From NCBI GenBank assembly GCA_017303755.1, contig JAFLBS010000004.1, positions 248,001-312,000 of the forward strand: a stretch of 64,000 bases of DNA, written 5' to 3'. The stretch is from Flavobacteriales bacterium (GTDB lineage: Bacteria > Bacteroidota > Bacteroidia > Flavobacteriales > Flavobacteriaceae). The notes under the pieces were generated by a model. It did not search any database and was not told the DNA's origin. It saw nothing but the letters and a program-made list of their open reading frames with translations. Shown here one piece after another: positions 1-8,218 of this stretch. Positions within the stretch are counted from its first letter, which is position 1, and every line of letters starts with the position of its first letter. Both the position numbers and the translations under genes were made by a program.

Positions 1-1350
1 ACACAATCGTTGAACGAATTCAAGAATCTAGAAAAAACCAACCCGAAAGTAGCCGAAATTGGTCGCTATCGCTGTTTACAATTGATAAGTACCATCTACA
101 GTCGGCAAAAAAAATACGACGACGCCATGCGTTTGAGTAAAGAAGTGGTGGCCGAATTAAAAAACAAAAACGATAAATCTGGCACATTAGGCTTGGCATA
201 CACGAGTTTGGGAACATTATACGATTTGAAAAAGCGCAGTGATTCATCTGATATTTGTTATCAATTGGCTTTAACCGAGTTTGAAAAATCAAATAACACT
301 GCTTATTTGCCTACTTCCTATTGCAAAATGGGTGAAATAGCTCAACGCAAAAAGCAAAAGGAAATTAGTTTCAATTATTTCAACAAAGCCTTAACTATAG
401 CGCAATCGAGCGAAAACAAACAAGCGCAAGTAAACGCTTTAATCGGATTGGGGAATTGGCATCTCAATTTTAATTCCGACACTCAAACATCAGAAAATTA
501 CTTTTTAAAAGCATTAGTATTAGCCGAATCACTCACAGATAGAACTTTCGAAATCAAATCGTTAGAAGCGTTAATCAAAGTAAAACGCCAACAAAATGAT
601 TTTTTTGAAGTCAGCCAATTGCAAAACAAAGTCATCCAAATTAAGGACGAATTTTACTCGTTTGAACGCGAACAAATCGTAAAAAGTCTAGAAGTACAAT
701 TCGAAGTGGCCGAAAAAAATCGAAAACTAAAATTGGTTTCGGCTGAAAAAGAAGTGTCAAAACTTACCAACTTTTTGCTCATTAGTTTATTGGGATTGCT
801 TTTGATTGTTTTCACTATTTTGTATTTTTTTCTGAAAAGAATCAACAAACGCGATAAGCAACTTCTGAAAACTAAAGAAGAATTAGTAGCATTGATGGAA
901 GAACAAAAACTATTAAAAGAGCAGCAGTTTCAGAACGATATTGAGCATAAAGAAAGTCAACTCAGCGCCATCACCATTCAAATGGTAGAAAAAAATGAAT
1001 TGCTCGATGAAATCAAATCGATACTCAATAAAAAAGAACCATCATCGGAAGCGGAACTCAAAAAATTGATTAATAAATACACTATTCAAGATAACAACTG
1101 GAAGGATTTTAATCACTATTTCGAAAGCGTTAATAAAAACTTTTACACGCGTTTAAAACAAAAATACCCTGAAATTAGTTCGAATGATTTGAAAATTTGC
1201 GCCTTAATCAAGCTCAATTTGTCCATTAAAGAAATGGCAACTATTTTGAATATATCGCCTGATAGTGTCAAAACCGCGCGTCATCGTTTACGCAAAAAAC
1301 TACAATTATCAACTGAAGAAAATCTAACTGATTTCATTCTATCTGTTTAA
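1..1350 (+). CDS. TPR-repeat membrane regulator with C-terminal LuxR-type HTH (5' end outside window)
   Basis: This is the C-terminal part of a larger protein: the reading frame is open to the left edge, so the true start is not in the window. The visible part has tetratricopeptide-like helical repeats over about the first 230 residues, one membrane segment (about residues 252-272 counted from base 10), a coiled coil rich in Glu, Lys and Gln, and a C-terminal helix-turn-helix of the LuxR/GerE kind with ISPDSVKTARHRLRKKL near the end. Such TPR-TM-HTH proteins are common in Bacteroidota and probably couple a periplasmic or membrane signal to transcription; the ligand is unknown. The next gene downstream encodes a secreted T9SS cargo protein, a possible but unproven target. 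Confidence 0.8.
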   Translation, partial: TQSLNEFKNLEKTNPKVAEIGRYRCLQLISTIYSRQKKYDDAMRLSKEVVAELKNKNDKSGTLGLAYTSLGTLYDLKKRSDSSDICYQLALTEFEKSNNTAYLPTSYCKMGEIAQRKKQKEISFNYFNKALTIAQSSENKQAQVNALIGLGNWHLNFNSDTQTSENYFLKALVLAESLTDRTFEIKSLEALIKVKRQQNDFFEVSQLQNKVIQIKDEFYSFEREQIVKSLEVQFEVAEKNRKLKLVSAEKEVSKLTNFLLISLLGLLLIVFTILYFFLKRINKRDKQLLKTKEELVALMEEQKLLKEQQFQNDIEHKESQLSAITIQMVEKNELLDEIKSILNKKEPSSEAELKKLINKYTIQDNNWKDFNHYFESVNKNFYTRLKQKYPEISSNDLKICALIKLNLSIKEMATILNISPDSVKTARHRLRKKLQLSTEENLTDFILSV

Positions 1351-1420
1351 AAATTAATAAATTACACTCATGTTCACCTAATGTCAACCTGAATTATATA
1401 GGTGAACAGAAAATAAAAAG

Positions 1421-1428
1421 TAACTTTG
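1421..1428 (+). promoter_or_regulatory. Candidate -7 promoter box (TAACTTTG)
   Basis: The octamer matches the Bacteroidota primary-sigma -7 consensus TAnnTTTG and lies 48 bases before the start of the T9SS cargo gene. I see no clear -33 TTG at the usual distance, so the call rests on the -7 box and its position. Confidence 0.35.
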
Positions 1429-1476
1429 TTTTGAAATTGCTATGAAAAAGAATACCAATCAAAAAACCAATACGCT

Positions 1477-2415
1477 ATGAAAAAAAATTACCTAATTGTA
1501 AGTTTAATGGTGCTATTTGCAATGTTTACTTCGAACGCTCAAGTGGTCAATGGAAATTTTGAAAACATCAAGCCCAACTTTCTTCCAAGTAACTGGGGAA
1601 TGAATTTATCACTTCCTGTAGTTATTGATCCGCAAACCGGACAAACTTCGGGTGATACTATCATGTACACTTGGTGCATTCCTGCTTTGTGTTATGTTTC
1701 GTATGAACCTCAAACCGGACAAACCGCGATGGAGATTTCCAATGCATTCAACCAAACGCAAAACAAAGTGATTCCTGGCGAAGCAATTATTTTTAGTGAT
1801 GAAACGCAAGATTCACCAGGATGGAATCCAGGTGTGCCAATTGAACCTGGAATGAACGTTCAAACCTTAGGCTTTTTTTACAAATTTTTCCCAGCTGGAA
1901 GCGATGTAGCAGAAGCCAAACTGACCGTTTTTGATGCTGAAGGTAATGAAATTGGAACGGCAAGTGTTGAGATTTCTGGAACAACTAGCCAATACAATTA
2001 CGTATATTCGTATATTGACTACTCTTCCAATGCACAACCTGCATACATGTACATTTCGTTCAATATGGCCAAAGAAGGTTCAACTCCAACATTCGGAAGC
2101 CGTTTAATCATTGACAATGTGGTAACCAATTTTCAAGCTCTTGATGTTATAAACACTACACCTATCAACACTGATTTTACTGTTGCTCCCACTTTGGTTG
2201 ACCATAAAATCAATATCATTCCAGCTAGCAATGCGGTTGGAACCATCCACTATAAAATCTTCAATATGGAAGGTCGATTGGTAAAAGAAAATAGTGTCGA
2301 AAATAACAACGCTTATGTCTATTCAATGAACATTGATGAATTAAACAGTGGCGTGTATTTTCTTCAAATCGATTCCAACTTAGGAACCACAACAAAAAAA
2401 ATCATCAAAAAATAA
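1477..2415 (+). CDS. Secreted T9SS type A sorting-domain protein
   Basis: The 312-residue protein starts with a signal peptide (MKKNYLIVSLMVLFAMF, cleavage near SNAQ at about residue 21). The middle part (about 25-220) is rich in aromatic and Asn/Thr residues and looks like a beta-sandwich, possibly carbohydrate-binding, but I cannot name the family. The last 80 residues have the T9SS sorting-domain pattern: YKIFNMEGRLVKEN, then LNSGVYFLQI and the basic tail KKIIKK. The usual NPxxG motif at the domain start is replaced by a variant (IIPASNAVG). Export by Sec and then T9SS to the surface follows from this architecture. The gene stands alone, between its own -7 box and a terminator. Confidence 0.8.
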   Translation: MKKNYLIVSLMVLFAMFTSNAQVVNGNFENIKPNFLPSNWGMNLSLPVVIDPQTGQTSGDTIMYTWCIPALCYVSYEPQTGQTAMEISNAFNQTQNKVIPGEAIIFSDETQDSPGWNPGVPIEPGMNVQTLGFFYKFFPAGSDVAEAKLTVFDAEGNEIGTASVEISGTTSQYNYVYSYIDYSSNAQPAYMYISFNMAKEGSTPTFGSRLIIDNVVTNFQALDVINTTPINTDFTVAPTLVDHKINIIPASNAVGTIHYKIFNMEGRLVKENSVENNNAYVYSMNIDELNSGVYFLQIDSNLGTTTKKIIKK

Positions 2416-2442
2416 TACCATCAAATAACGAAATTGTTTTTT

Positions 2443-2479
2443 AAAAACTGGATTGGAAGTCATTTCAATCCAGTTTTTT
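2443..2479 (+). terminator. Intrinsic terminator after the T9SS cargo gene
   Basis: The arms AAAAACTGGATTG and CAATCCAGTTTTT form a 13-bp stem with a short loop, followed by a T run. It lies 28 bases after the stop codon. Confidence 0.85.
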
Positions 2480-2511
2480 CATTTACTATGCGTGCATACT
2501 AAAAGTTTTAC

Positions 2512-2519
2512 TATCTTTA
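2512..2519 (+). promoter_or_regulatory. Candidate -7 promoter box (TATCTTTA)
   Basis: It is a near match to TAnnTTTG, placed 21 bases before the SDR start codon and after the preceding terminator, so the SDR gene is probably its own transcription unit. Confidence 0.35.
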
Positions 2520-2540
2520 CGCAAACTAAAACTTCAAATT

Positions 2541-3422
2541 ATGGATTTTTCAGCAAAAATGCTTCGCGATGATGCGTTGAAAGGTAAAACAATAGTAGTA
2601 ACAGGTGGAGGAAGTGGTTTGGGAAAAGCCATGACAAAATATTTTCTTGAATTAGGCGCTAATGTGGCGATTTCGTCTCGTGATATAGAAAAACTAAAAA
2701 CTACAGCTGCCGAACTTGAAAAAGAGACAGGCGGAACATGTTTACCAATTCAATGCGATGTGCGTCACTACGATCAAGTAGAAGCCATGTTAGCAGAAGT
2801 TCTAAAAACCTTTGGAAAGGTAGATGTTTTGCTCAATAACGCTGCTGGTAACTTCATTTCACCTACCGAACGACTATCAGCCAACGCTTTTGATACGATT
2901 ATTGATATTGTGTTGAAAGGTTCCAAAAATTGTACACTTGCTTTTGGAAAACATTGGATTGCTGAAAAACAAACCAATTGTAATGTACTAAATATCGTAA
3001 CTACCTACGCTTGGACAGGTTCAGGTTACGTGGTTCCAAGTGCGACTGCCAAAGCCGGAGTGCTCGCCATGACGCGCAGTTTGGCCGTAGAATGGGCCAA
3101 ATACGGCATCCGTATGAACGCCATTGCTCCAGGTCCGTTTCCTACCAAAGGTGCATGGGATCGACTATTGCCAGGCGATTTAGCCGAAAAATTTGATATG
3201 TCCAAAAAAGTGCCGTTACGTCGTGTAGGTGATCACCAAGAATTGGCGAATTTAGCGGCTTATTTGGTTTCTGACTTCTCAGCCTACATCAACGGTGAAG
3301 TCGTAACCATCGATGGTGGCGAATGGCTTCAAGGCGCTGGACAATTCAATATTCTGGAGAAAATTCCGCAAGAAATGTGGGACATGCTCGAGGCGATGAT
3401 TAAGAATAAAGGAAGTAAGTAG
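2541..3422 (+). CDS. SDR family oxidoreductase, 2,4-dienoyl-CoA reductase-like
   Basis: This 293-residue classical-fold short-chain dehydrogenase has the nucleotide-binding glycine motif TGGGSGLG at residues 21-28 and NNAAGN at 99-104. The usual YxxxK active site is replaced by SxxxK (Ser167, Lys171), which is the arrangement of 2,4-dienoyl-CoA reductases. Together with the length and the RMNAIAPGPF motif at 191-200, this points to NADPH-dependent reduction of dienoyl-CoA esters during oxidation of unsaturated fatty acids. A trans-2-enoyl-CoA reductase role is also possible. It is a single gene. Its stop codon TAG is also the first part of the palindromic repeat that follows. Confidence 0.8.
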   Translation: MDFSAKMLRDDALKGKTIVVTGGGSGLGKAMTKYFLELGANVAISSRDIEKLKTTAAELEKETGGTCLPIQCDVRHYDQVEAMLAEVLKTFGKVDVLLNNAAGNFISPTERLSANAFDTIIDIVLKGSKNCTLAFGKHWIAEKQTNCNVLNIVTTYAWTGSGYVVPSATAKAGVLAMTRSLAVEWAKYGIRMNAIAPGPFPTKGAWDRLLPGDLAEKFDMSKKVPLRRVGDHQELANLAAYLVSDFSAYINGEVVTIDGGEWLQGAGQFNILEKIPQEMWDMLEAMIKNKGSK

Positions 3423-3447
3423 GGACAAGTCGCGACTTGTCCGTACA
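3420..3447. repeat. TAGGGACAAGTCGCGACTTGTCC palindromic repeat
   Basis: It contains a perfect 20-bp palindrome, GGACAAGTCGCGACTTGTCC (3423-3442), flanked by TAG and GTACA. Its first three bases are the stop codon of the SDR gene. A related, partly tandem copy lies at 32334-32393, where it again supplies a stop codon. Confidence 0.85.
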
Positions 3448-3475
3448 TTTTAAGGAGCAGGAATTTTGTGGTTGT

Positions 3476-3555
3476 AACGACGTAAAGTCCCGCTTTCCGT
3501 CGCACGCGGTGCTTCCTTCAATCGGGGCTAAATTAGACGTTTTGTGGTTTTACAG
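3476..3555 (-). repeat. Dispersed hairpin element, copy 1 (short form)
   Basis: Read on the minus strand, bases 3530-3488 begin TAGCCCCGATTGAAGGAAG and end GACGGAAAGCGGGA. The ends match seven other copies in the window (4762, 20480, 23600, 26173, 35215, 53525, 62875). The AAAACGTCTAA block beyond the 5' end is also shared with copy 20480. From memory the ends resemble the Flavo-1 structured RNA motif of flavobacteria; I could not search for it. The rest of this 408-base spacer holds other repeats: a TTTCAGG pair (3563-3582) and a block with CTGTGTCATCAGCGTTCC (3583-3628) related to one at 20579-20641. Confidence 0.7.
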
Positions 3556-3689
3556 AACTATAGTCAAGTTTCAGGTTTCAGAAAATCTGTGAAAATCAGT
3601 TCAATCTGTGTCATCAGCGTTCCAAACATAAGCAAAGCGAATGACCATTGCGGTTAAAAAAATATTTAAGTAAAGTTTGCGTTACTATT

Positions 3690-3820
3690 CTACACGAATT
3701 ACACTAATTAACACAAATCAATTATCAAATAAAATTTCACAAATCCATTACCGAAAGTAGCTTTGTGAAACTCTTTATTTTTTTTCGTGGAAATTCGTGC
3801 AATTTGTGTGAATTTTTTAA
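3690..3820. repeat. CACGAATT / AATTCGTG inverted array
   Basis: The left part reads TACACGAATTACACTAATTA and the right part GAAATTCGTGCAATTTGTGT, that is, the same short words in inverse orientation about 60 bases apart. Related arrays lie at 36388, 37889, 38061 and 63849. The right part ends only 10 bases before the start of the next gene, so it makes up most of that gene's 5' leader. Confidence 0.8.
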
Positions 3821-3830
3821 CTCATGTACT

Positions 3831-4631
3831 ATGAAAACGAACTTTACTTTTTTTATTCTACTCCTACTCACCACAAGCTGTTTCTCAAAAAACACCACTG
3901 AAACTGAGACTGAGACTCCATTCGAAAACACCTCCAAAGTCATTCATATTTTTGTAGCCTTGTGCGACAATAAATACCAAGGAATTGTTCCAGTTCCAGC
4001 CAAAATTGGCAACGGTCAAGACCCAAATAGCAATTTGTATTGGGGTTGCGGCTTCGGAATCAAGACCTACTTTAAAAAAAGTGCCGAGTGGAAGTTTCTG
4101 AAATCGGAGAAAGTAAGCGGAATCGTTTTGGAACGACTCATTTTCAAGCATACTTCTAAAGATGTCTATTTGGTTGCTGATGCTTACGATGGAAAAGAGA
4201 TTCAGCAGTGTACCAAAGATTTTCTCAGCTCCAATTCAGGCGATTTTAAAAATACGCTAACCATTGGCGACAAAACCATTGGAATTTATGGCAATTCCAA
4301 CTTAGTCGCCTACATCGGTCACAATGGTTTAATGGATTTTAATTTGGACAAAAGCTACACAAATTCTGATAACAAAACCCGCGATTGCATTATTCTAGCT
4401 TGTAAAAGCCGTAATTATTTTTCGCCTTACATTAAAAATTCCCAATCAAATCCATTGGTTTGGACCACGCAATTCATGGCACCCGAAGCCTATACTATTC
4501 ACGATGCTTTGTCGGGTTATGTACTAAATGAAACTTCCACTCAAATTCACCAACGCGCTGCCAAAGCCTATGCTAAATTCCAAAAGTGCAGTTTAAAAAC
4601 GGCTTCGAAGTTGTTGGCGACAGGGTTTTAA
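3831..4631 (+). CDS. Lipoprotein of unknown function with a possible caspase-like His/Cys pair
   Basis: I do not recognise the family. The start at 3831 is chosen because it gives a lipoprotein signal peptide with lipobox LTTSC (Cys17); the frame upstream runs back into the intergenic repeat and is not convincing. The 266-residue product then has a Thr/Glu linker, a hydrophobic strand (IHIFVAL, 39-45), a WGCG segment (71-74), another strand ending in His (LVAYIGHNG, His164), and a third ending in Cys (DCIILACKS, Cys191). A hydrophobic strand before His-x-Gly and another before Ala-Cys-x-Ser is the layout of clan CD (caspase-fold) peptidases. This is a visual inference, not an assignment. The gene stands alone, with repeats on both sides. 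Confidence 0.7.
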   Translation: MKTNFTFFILLLLTTSCFSKNTTETETETPFENTSKVIHIFVALCDNKYQGIVPVPAKIGNGQDPNSNLYWGCGFGIKTYFKKSAEWKFLKSEKVSGIVLERLIFKHTSKDVYLVADAYDGKEIQQCTKDFLSSNSGDFKNTLTIGDKTIGIYGNSNLVAYIGHNGLMDFNLDKSYTNSDNKTRDCIILACKSRNYFSPYIKNSQSNPLVWTTQFMAPEAYTIHDALSGYVLNETSTQIHQRAAKAYAKFQKCSLKTASKLLATGF

Positions 4632-4640
4632 AGAGTATTC

Positions 4641-4715
4641 TTTGTCATTTCGACGAAGGAGAAATCTCATCAAGTAACTCAGATTATGAGATTTCTCCTT
4701 CGTCGAAATGACAAA
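4641..4715. repeat. 30-bp perfect inverted repeat (TCATTTCGACGAAGGAG family)
   Basis: The arms at 4641-4670 and 4686-4715 are exact reverse complements over 30 bp with a 15-base loop. A solo copy of the same 30-mer lies at 35384-35413 without a partner. It sits 9 bases after the lipoprotein stop codon and could act as a hairpin at the mRNA 3' end, though it lacks a good T run. Confidence 0.85.
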
Positions 4716-4761
4716 ATTGTGCTGAAGTTTGCGTTCTGCGTTCTGAACACTGGTCACTGAA

Positions 4762-4905
4762 CTAGCCCAGATGGAAATGGAAAGCTTTTTACTCTGAAAC
4801 TGTATTTTTTGTTGGCTGGATAAAGCGACCAACGGAAGCTCTTAGCGAGCCTTACAAAAAAATAGTTTCAGAGTAAAAACTTGTAATGTACAGCTGGAAT
4901 AGCTT
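4762..4905 (+). ncRNA. Dispersed hairpin element, copy 2 (long form with insert)
   Basis: The element begins CTAGCCCAGATGGAAATGGAA and ends TACAGCTGGAATAGCT, like the other copies. Inside is a 15-bp perfect inverted repeat (4786-4800 and 4865-4879, TTTTTACTCTGAAAC and its complement), which encloses a core GCGACCAACGGAAGCT at 4825-4840. That core recurs in the long copies at 35215 and 62875. This fills the spacer before parA. It may be a structured RNA or a mobile structural repeat; expression is not shown by the sequence. Confidence 0.6.
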
Positions 4906-5005
4906 TTAGAAATAAAAAAATTAACAATTAACTATTGTTAACAAATAAGGCTTTTATAAACCATAAAAAATCGTATTTTTACACCTCAAAATTTTTAAAG
5001 TATAA

Positions 5006-5773
5006 ATGGGTAAAATCATTGCAATTGCCAATCAGAAAGGCGGTGTTGGGAAAACAACAACTTCTATTAATTTAGCCGCATCACTGGGTGTTTTAGAGAA
5101 AAAAGTGTTATTAATTGATGCTGATCCTCAAGCGAATGCGAGTTCGGGTTTGGGCATTGATGTGGAAAGTGTAGAAATCGGAACGTATCAAATTTTGGAG
5201 CACAGCAATGTACCTCAAGATGCCATTGTTGCGACCAACTCTCCCAATGTAGATGTCATTCCGGCGCACATTGACTTAGTGGCGATTGAAATTGAATTGG
5301 TAGACAAAGAAAACCGCGAATACATGCTTAAACAAGCCTTGGAGAAAATCAAAGATCAATACGATTATATTTTGATTGATTGCGCTCCATCGTTAGGTTT
5401 ATTGACGTTAAACGCGTTGACTGCTGCCGATTCAGTTGTGATTCCGATTCAGTGTGAATATTTTGCTTTAGAAGGTTTAGGGAAATTATTAAACACAATA
5501 AAAAGTGTTCAGAAAATACACAATCCCGAATTGGATATTGAAGGTTTGTTATTGACGATGTACGATTCGAGGTTGCGTTTGTCCAACCAAGTGGTGGAAG
5601 AAGTTCAAAAACACTTTAACGACATGGTGTTCAAAACCATCATTCAGCGTAATGTGAAATTGAGTGAAGCTCCGAGTTTTGGAGAAAGCATCATCGGGTT
5701 TGACGCTACGAGTCGCGGTGCCGCCAATTATTTGAGTTTAGCCGAAGAGATTATCAAGAAAAATAGTAACTAA
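5006..5773 (+). CDS. parA: Chromosome partitioning ATPase ParA (Soj)
   Basis: The 255-residue protein has the deviant Walker A motif KGGVGKTT at residues 11-18, the A' motif DADPQ at 39-43 and the Walker B region LIDCAPS at about 122-128, the standard set for ParA/MinD ATPases. It binds DNA non-specifically in the ATP state and drives segregation of ParB-bound origins. The length matches chromosomal ParA without an N-terminal HTH, as distinct from plasmid types. parB follows after 3 bases, so they are co-transcribed. A TATTTTTA box shortly before the gene may be its promoter. Confidence 0.97.
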   Translation: MGKIIAIANQKGGVGKTTTSINLAASLGVLEKKVLLIDADPQANASSGLGIDVESVEIGTYQILEHSNVPQDAIVATNSPNVDVIPAHIDLVAIEIELVDKENREYMLKQALEKIKDQYDYILIDCAPSLGLLTLNALTAADSVVIPIQCEYFALEGLGKLLNTIKSVQKIHNPELDIEGLLLTMYDSRLRLSNQVVEEVQKHFNDMVFKTIIQRNVKLSEAPSFGESIIGFDATSRGAANYLSLAEEIIKKNSN

Positions 5774-5776
5774 GAA

Positions 5777-6676
5777 ATGGCAAAAGCAGTACAGAAACAA
5801 GCTTTAGGAAGAGGATTATCTGCCTTATTGAAAGATCCAGCAAACGATATCAAATCGGTTAACGATAAAAATGCCGACAAAGTAGTTGGAAGCATTATTG
5901 AATTGGATATTGATACTATCGAAATCAATCCGTTTCAGCCGCGTACCAATTTTAATGAAGAATCGCTTCAAGAATTGGCTTCGTCGATTAAAGAATTAGG
6001 TGTTATTCAGCCTATAACCGTTAGAAAATTAGACTTTAATAAATACCAATTAATTTCGGGAGAACGTCGTTTGCGTGCTTCAAAATTGATTGGATTAGCA
6101 ACCGTTCCAGCGTACATAAGAATTGCAAACGATAACGAATCGTTGGTGATGGCGTTGGTAGAAAACATTCAACGTCACGATTTAGATCCGATTGAAATTG
6201 CTTTATCATACCAACGTTTGATTGACGAAATTCAGTTAACTCAAGAGCAAATGAGCGAACGCGTGGGTAAAAAACGTTCAACGATTACCAATTATTTGCG
6301 TCTGTTGAAATTGGATCCGATTATTCAGACCGGAATTCGAGATGGATTCATTTCGATGGGTCACGGTCGCGCCATCATTAATATTGAAAATCAAGATGTT
6401 CAAGCTGATATTTACCAAAAAATTGTAAGTCAGAATTTATCAGTGCGCGATACTGAAGCCTTAGTTAAAAATTACCAAGACGGATTGAAACCCAAAGGTA
6501 AAACAACCAAAGCAGCTTCTTCTTTTACTGTTGCTGATGAGCAGAAAAAAGCAATTACCAACTTCTTTGGAGCGAAAGTAGACGTAAAAGTAGCTGGAAA
6601 TGGAAAAGGAAAAATCTCCATTCCGTTTCATTCTGAGGAAGACTTCAACCGCATTATCAAATTAATCAACGGTTAG
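5777..6676 (+). CDS. parB: Chromosome partitioning protein ParB (Spo0J), CTPase
   Basis: This 299-residue protein has NPFQPR at residues 51-56, the CTP-binding motifs GERRLRA (95-101) and ENIQR (129-133), a helix-turn-helix at about 155-178 for parS recognition, and a C-terminal dimerisation region. It loads at parS sites near the origin and spreads as a CTP-dependent clamp, working with ParA just upstream. I found no convincing parS site within the window. Its TAG stop overlaps the GTG start of the next gene by one base, so at least three genes are probably translated from one message. Confidence 0.96.
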   Translation: MAKAVQKQALGRGLSALLKDPANDIKSVNDKNADKVVGSIIELDIDTIEINPFQPRTNFNEESLQELASSIKELGVIQPITVRKLDFNKYQLISGERRLRASKLIGLATVPAYIRIANDNESLVMALVENIQRHDLDPIEIALSYQRLIDEIQLTQEQMSERVGKKRSTITNYLRLLKLDPIIQTGIRDGFISMGHGRAIINIENQDVQADIYQKIVSQNLSVRDTEALVKNYQDGLKPKGKTTKAASSFTVADEQKKAITNFFGAKVDVKVAGNGKGKISIPFHSEEDFNRIIKLING

Positions 6677-7233
6677 TGAAGGGCTTTTTCTACATAGCGC
6701 TTTTCTTTTTCATTGGGACTACCATTTCTTTGGCACAAACCGATTTGAAAATCGAGAACATCAAAGTAAAAGATACGTTAAAAAAGAACACCATCAATCC
6801 GCTTGCACCTTCAAAAGCAGCGTTTTATTCCGCTATTTTACCTGGTTTAGGTCAGGCCTACAACAAAAAATACTGGAAAATTCCGATTGTATATGGTGCG
6901 ATTGGAACTGGAGTGTATTCGTACATGTGGAACAACAAAAAGTACCATCAATATCGTGATGCCTACAAAAATCGTCTAGCAGGAAAACCCGATGATTTTA
7001 GTTATTTGGATAACGATCGTTTGATTCAAGGACAGCGTTTTTATCAAAAAAATCGCGATTTATCGGCAATTGTTACGGTTGGATTGTACATTTTGAATAT
7101 TGTTGACGCCAATGTTGACGCGCATCTGATGCAATTTAACGTAAACGATAATTTATCAGTAAAACCCGATTTACAACAAGACGATTTGTACAATCGACAG
7201 AATCTAGCTTTGACACTCAGTTATAACTTTTAG
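6676..7233 (+). CDS. DUF5683 domain membrane protein
   Basis: The 185-residue product starts at a GTG that shares its first G with the parB stop codon, indicating coupled translation. It has a signal peptide (residues 1-20, ending ISLAQ) and the family signature SKAAFYSAILPGLGQAYNKK at about 48-67, followed by a hydrophobic stretch and KYHQYRDAY. DUF5683 proteins are common in Bacteroidota beside parB and dapB. The function is unknown; the signal peptide and hydrophobic segments suggest the cell envelope. Confidence 0.85.
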   Translation: MKGFFYIALFFFIGTTISLAQTDLKIENIKVKDTLKKNTINPLAPSKAAFYSAILPGLGQAYNKKYWKIPIVYGAIGTGVYSYMWNNKKYHQYRDAYKNRLAGKPDDFSYLDNDRLIQGQRFYQKNRDLSAIVTVGLYILNIVDANVDAHLMQFNVNDNLSVKPDLQQDDLYNRQNLALTLSYNF

Positions 7234-7276
7234 TTTATTAGTGTAACAAAACTTCAAATTTTACATCTAACACGAA

Positions 7277-7984
7277 ATGAAAATAGCACTTTTGGGTTAC
7301 GGAAAAATGGGAAAAGTAATTGAACGAATTGCTTTGGAACGCGGACACGAAATTGTGTTGCGCAAAGGCAGTTCCGACTCATTTGAAGGATTATCCAATG
7401 CTGATGTTGCAATTGATTTTAGTGTTCCGAGTGCGGCTGTCGGTCATATTTCGGAATGTTTGAATAGAAATGTTCCCATTGTTTCAGGAACTACAGGATG
7501 GTTGAACGATTACGACCAAATGGTGAACTTGTGCAATGAAAAGAACGGTTCGTTTATTTACGGCTCTAATTTCAGTTTAGGAGTGAATTTGTTTTTTGAA
7601 CTGAATGACTATTTGGCAAAAATGATGTCAAAATTCGATCAATATTCGGTTTCAATGGAAGAAATTCACCACACACAAAAATTAGATGCACCAAGTGGAA
7701 CGGCAATTTCATTAGCCAAAGACATCATCAAAAACTCGGATTATTCCAATTGGACTATTGATGAAAATCATTCAGAAAAGGAGTTATTCATCGATGCCAA
7801 ACGAATCGAAAATGTTCCAGGAACGCACAGTGTTTTTTACAATTCAACTGTAGACACCATCGAAATCAAACACACAGCACACAATAGAGACGGATTTGCA
7901 TTGGGTTCTGTCATTGCAGCCGAATGGATTTTGGGCAAAAAAGGCGTTTTTACAATGCGAGATGTTTTGGATTTGGGGAAATAG
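7277..7984 (+). CDS. dapB: 4-hydroxy-tetrahydrodipicolinate reductase DapB
   Basis: DapB reduces 4-hydroxy-tetrahydrodipicolinate with NAD(P)H in the diaminopimelate/lysine pathway and so supplies the cell-wall cross-linking residue. The 235-residue sequence shows the dinucleotide motif GYGKMGK (7-13), SGTTG (70-74) and the catalytic/substrate motif EIHHTQKLDAPSGTA (129-143), with the paired histidines and the following Lys. It lies 43 bases after DUF5683 in the same direction, probably in the parAB operon. Confidence 0.96.
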   Translation: MKIALLGYGKMGKVIERIALERGHEIVLRKGSSDSFEGLSNADVAIDFSVPSAAVGHISECLNRNVPIVSGTTGWLNDYDQMVNLCNEKNGSFIYGSNFSLGVNLFFELNDYLAKMMSKFDQYSVSMEEIHHTQKLDAPSGTAISLAKDIIKNSDYSNWTIDENHSEKELFIDAKRIENVPGTHSVFYNSTVDTIEIKHTAHNRDGFALGSVIAAEWILGKKGVFTMRDVLDLGK

Positions 7985-8218
7985 AATTTAGAACATAGAA
8001 TATAGAAAGAAGTTAAACATAAAATTTAGTTTTTATAAGTTTGAATAAGCGCCACAATTAATAGTTGCAAAACATAGAAAATATATAACTGAAAACACCT
8101 TACAATCGATTGAATTAAAAATAGAAGAATTTCAAAGAATGACAATGTCATTTCAAAACGGACTCAATTAGTCTATATTCTATTTTCTATTCTCTCTTTT
8201 CTTTAAAAAAATAAAATT
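7985..8218. other. AT-rich spacer with ATAGAAT / ATTCTAT inverted array
   Basis: No gene is supported here. The left end repeats AGAA/ATAGAA words (AGAACATAGAATATAGAAAG) and the right end carries their complement (CTATATTCTATTTTCTATTC), about 160 bases apart. This is the same inverted arrangement of short-period words seen in other spacers of this window. Confidence 0.5.

Noticed and set aside
3765-3830. Longer N-terminus for the lipoprotein at 3831
   Set aside because: The extra residues are encoded by the intergenic repeat and would destroy the lipoprotein signal.
7985-8218. Small peptide near 8139 (MTMSFQNGLN)
   Set aside because: Ten residues in an AT-rich repeat spacer, with no ribosome site or homology that I can see.
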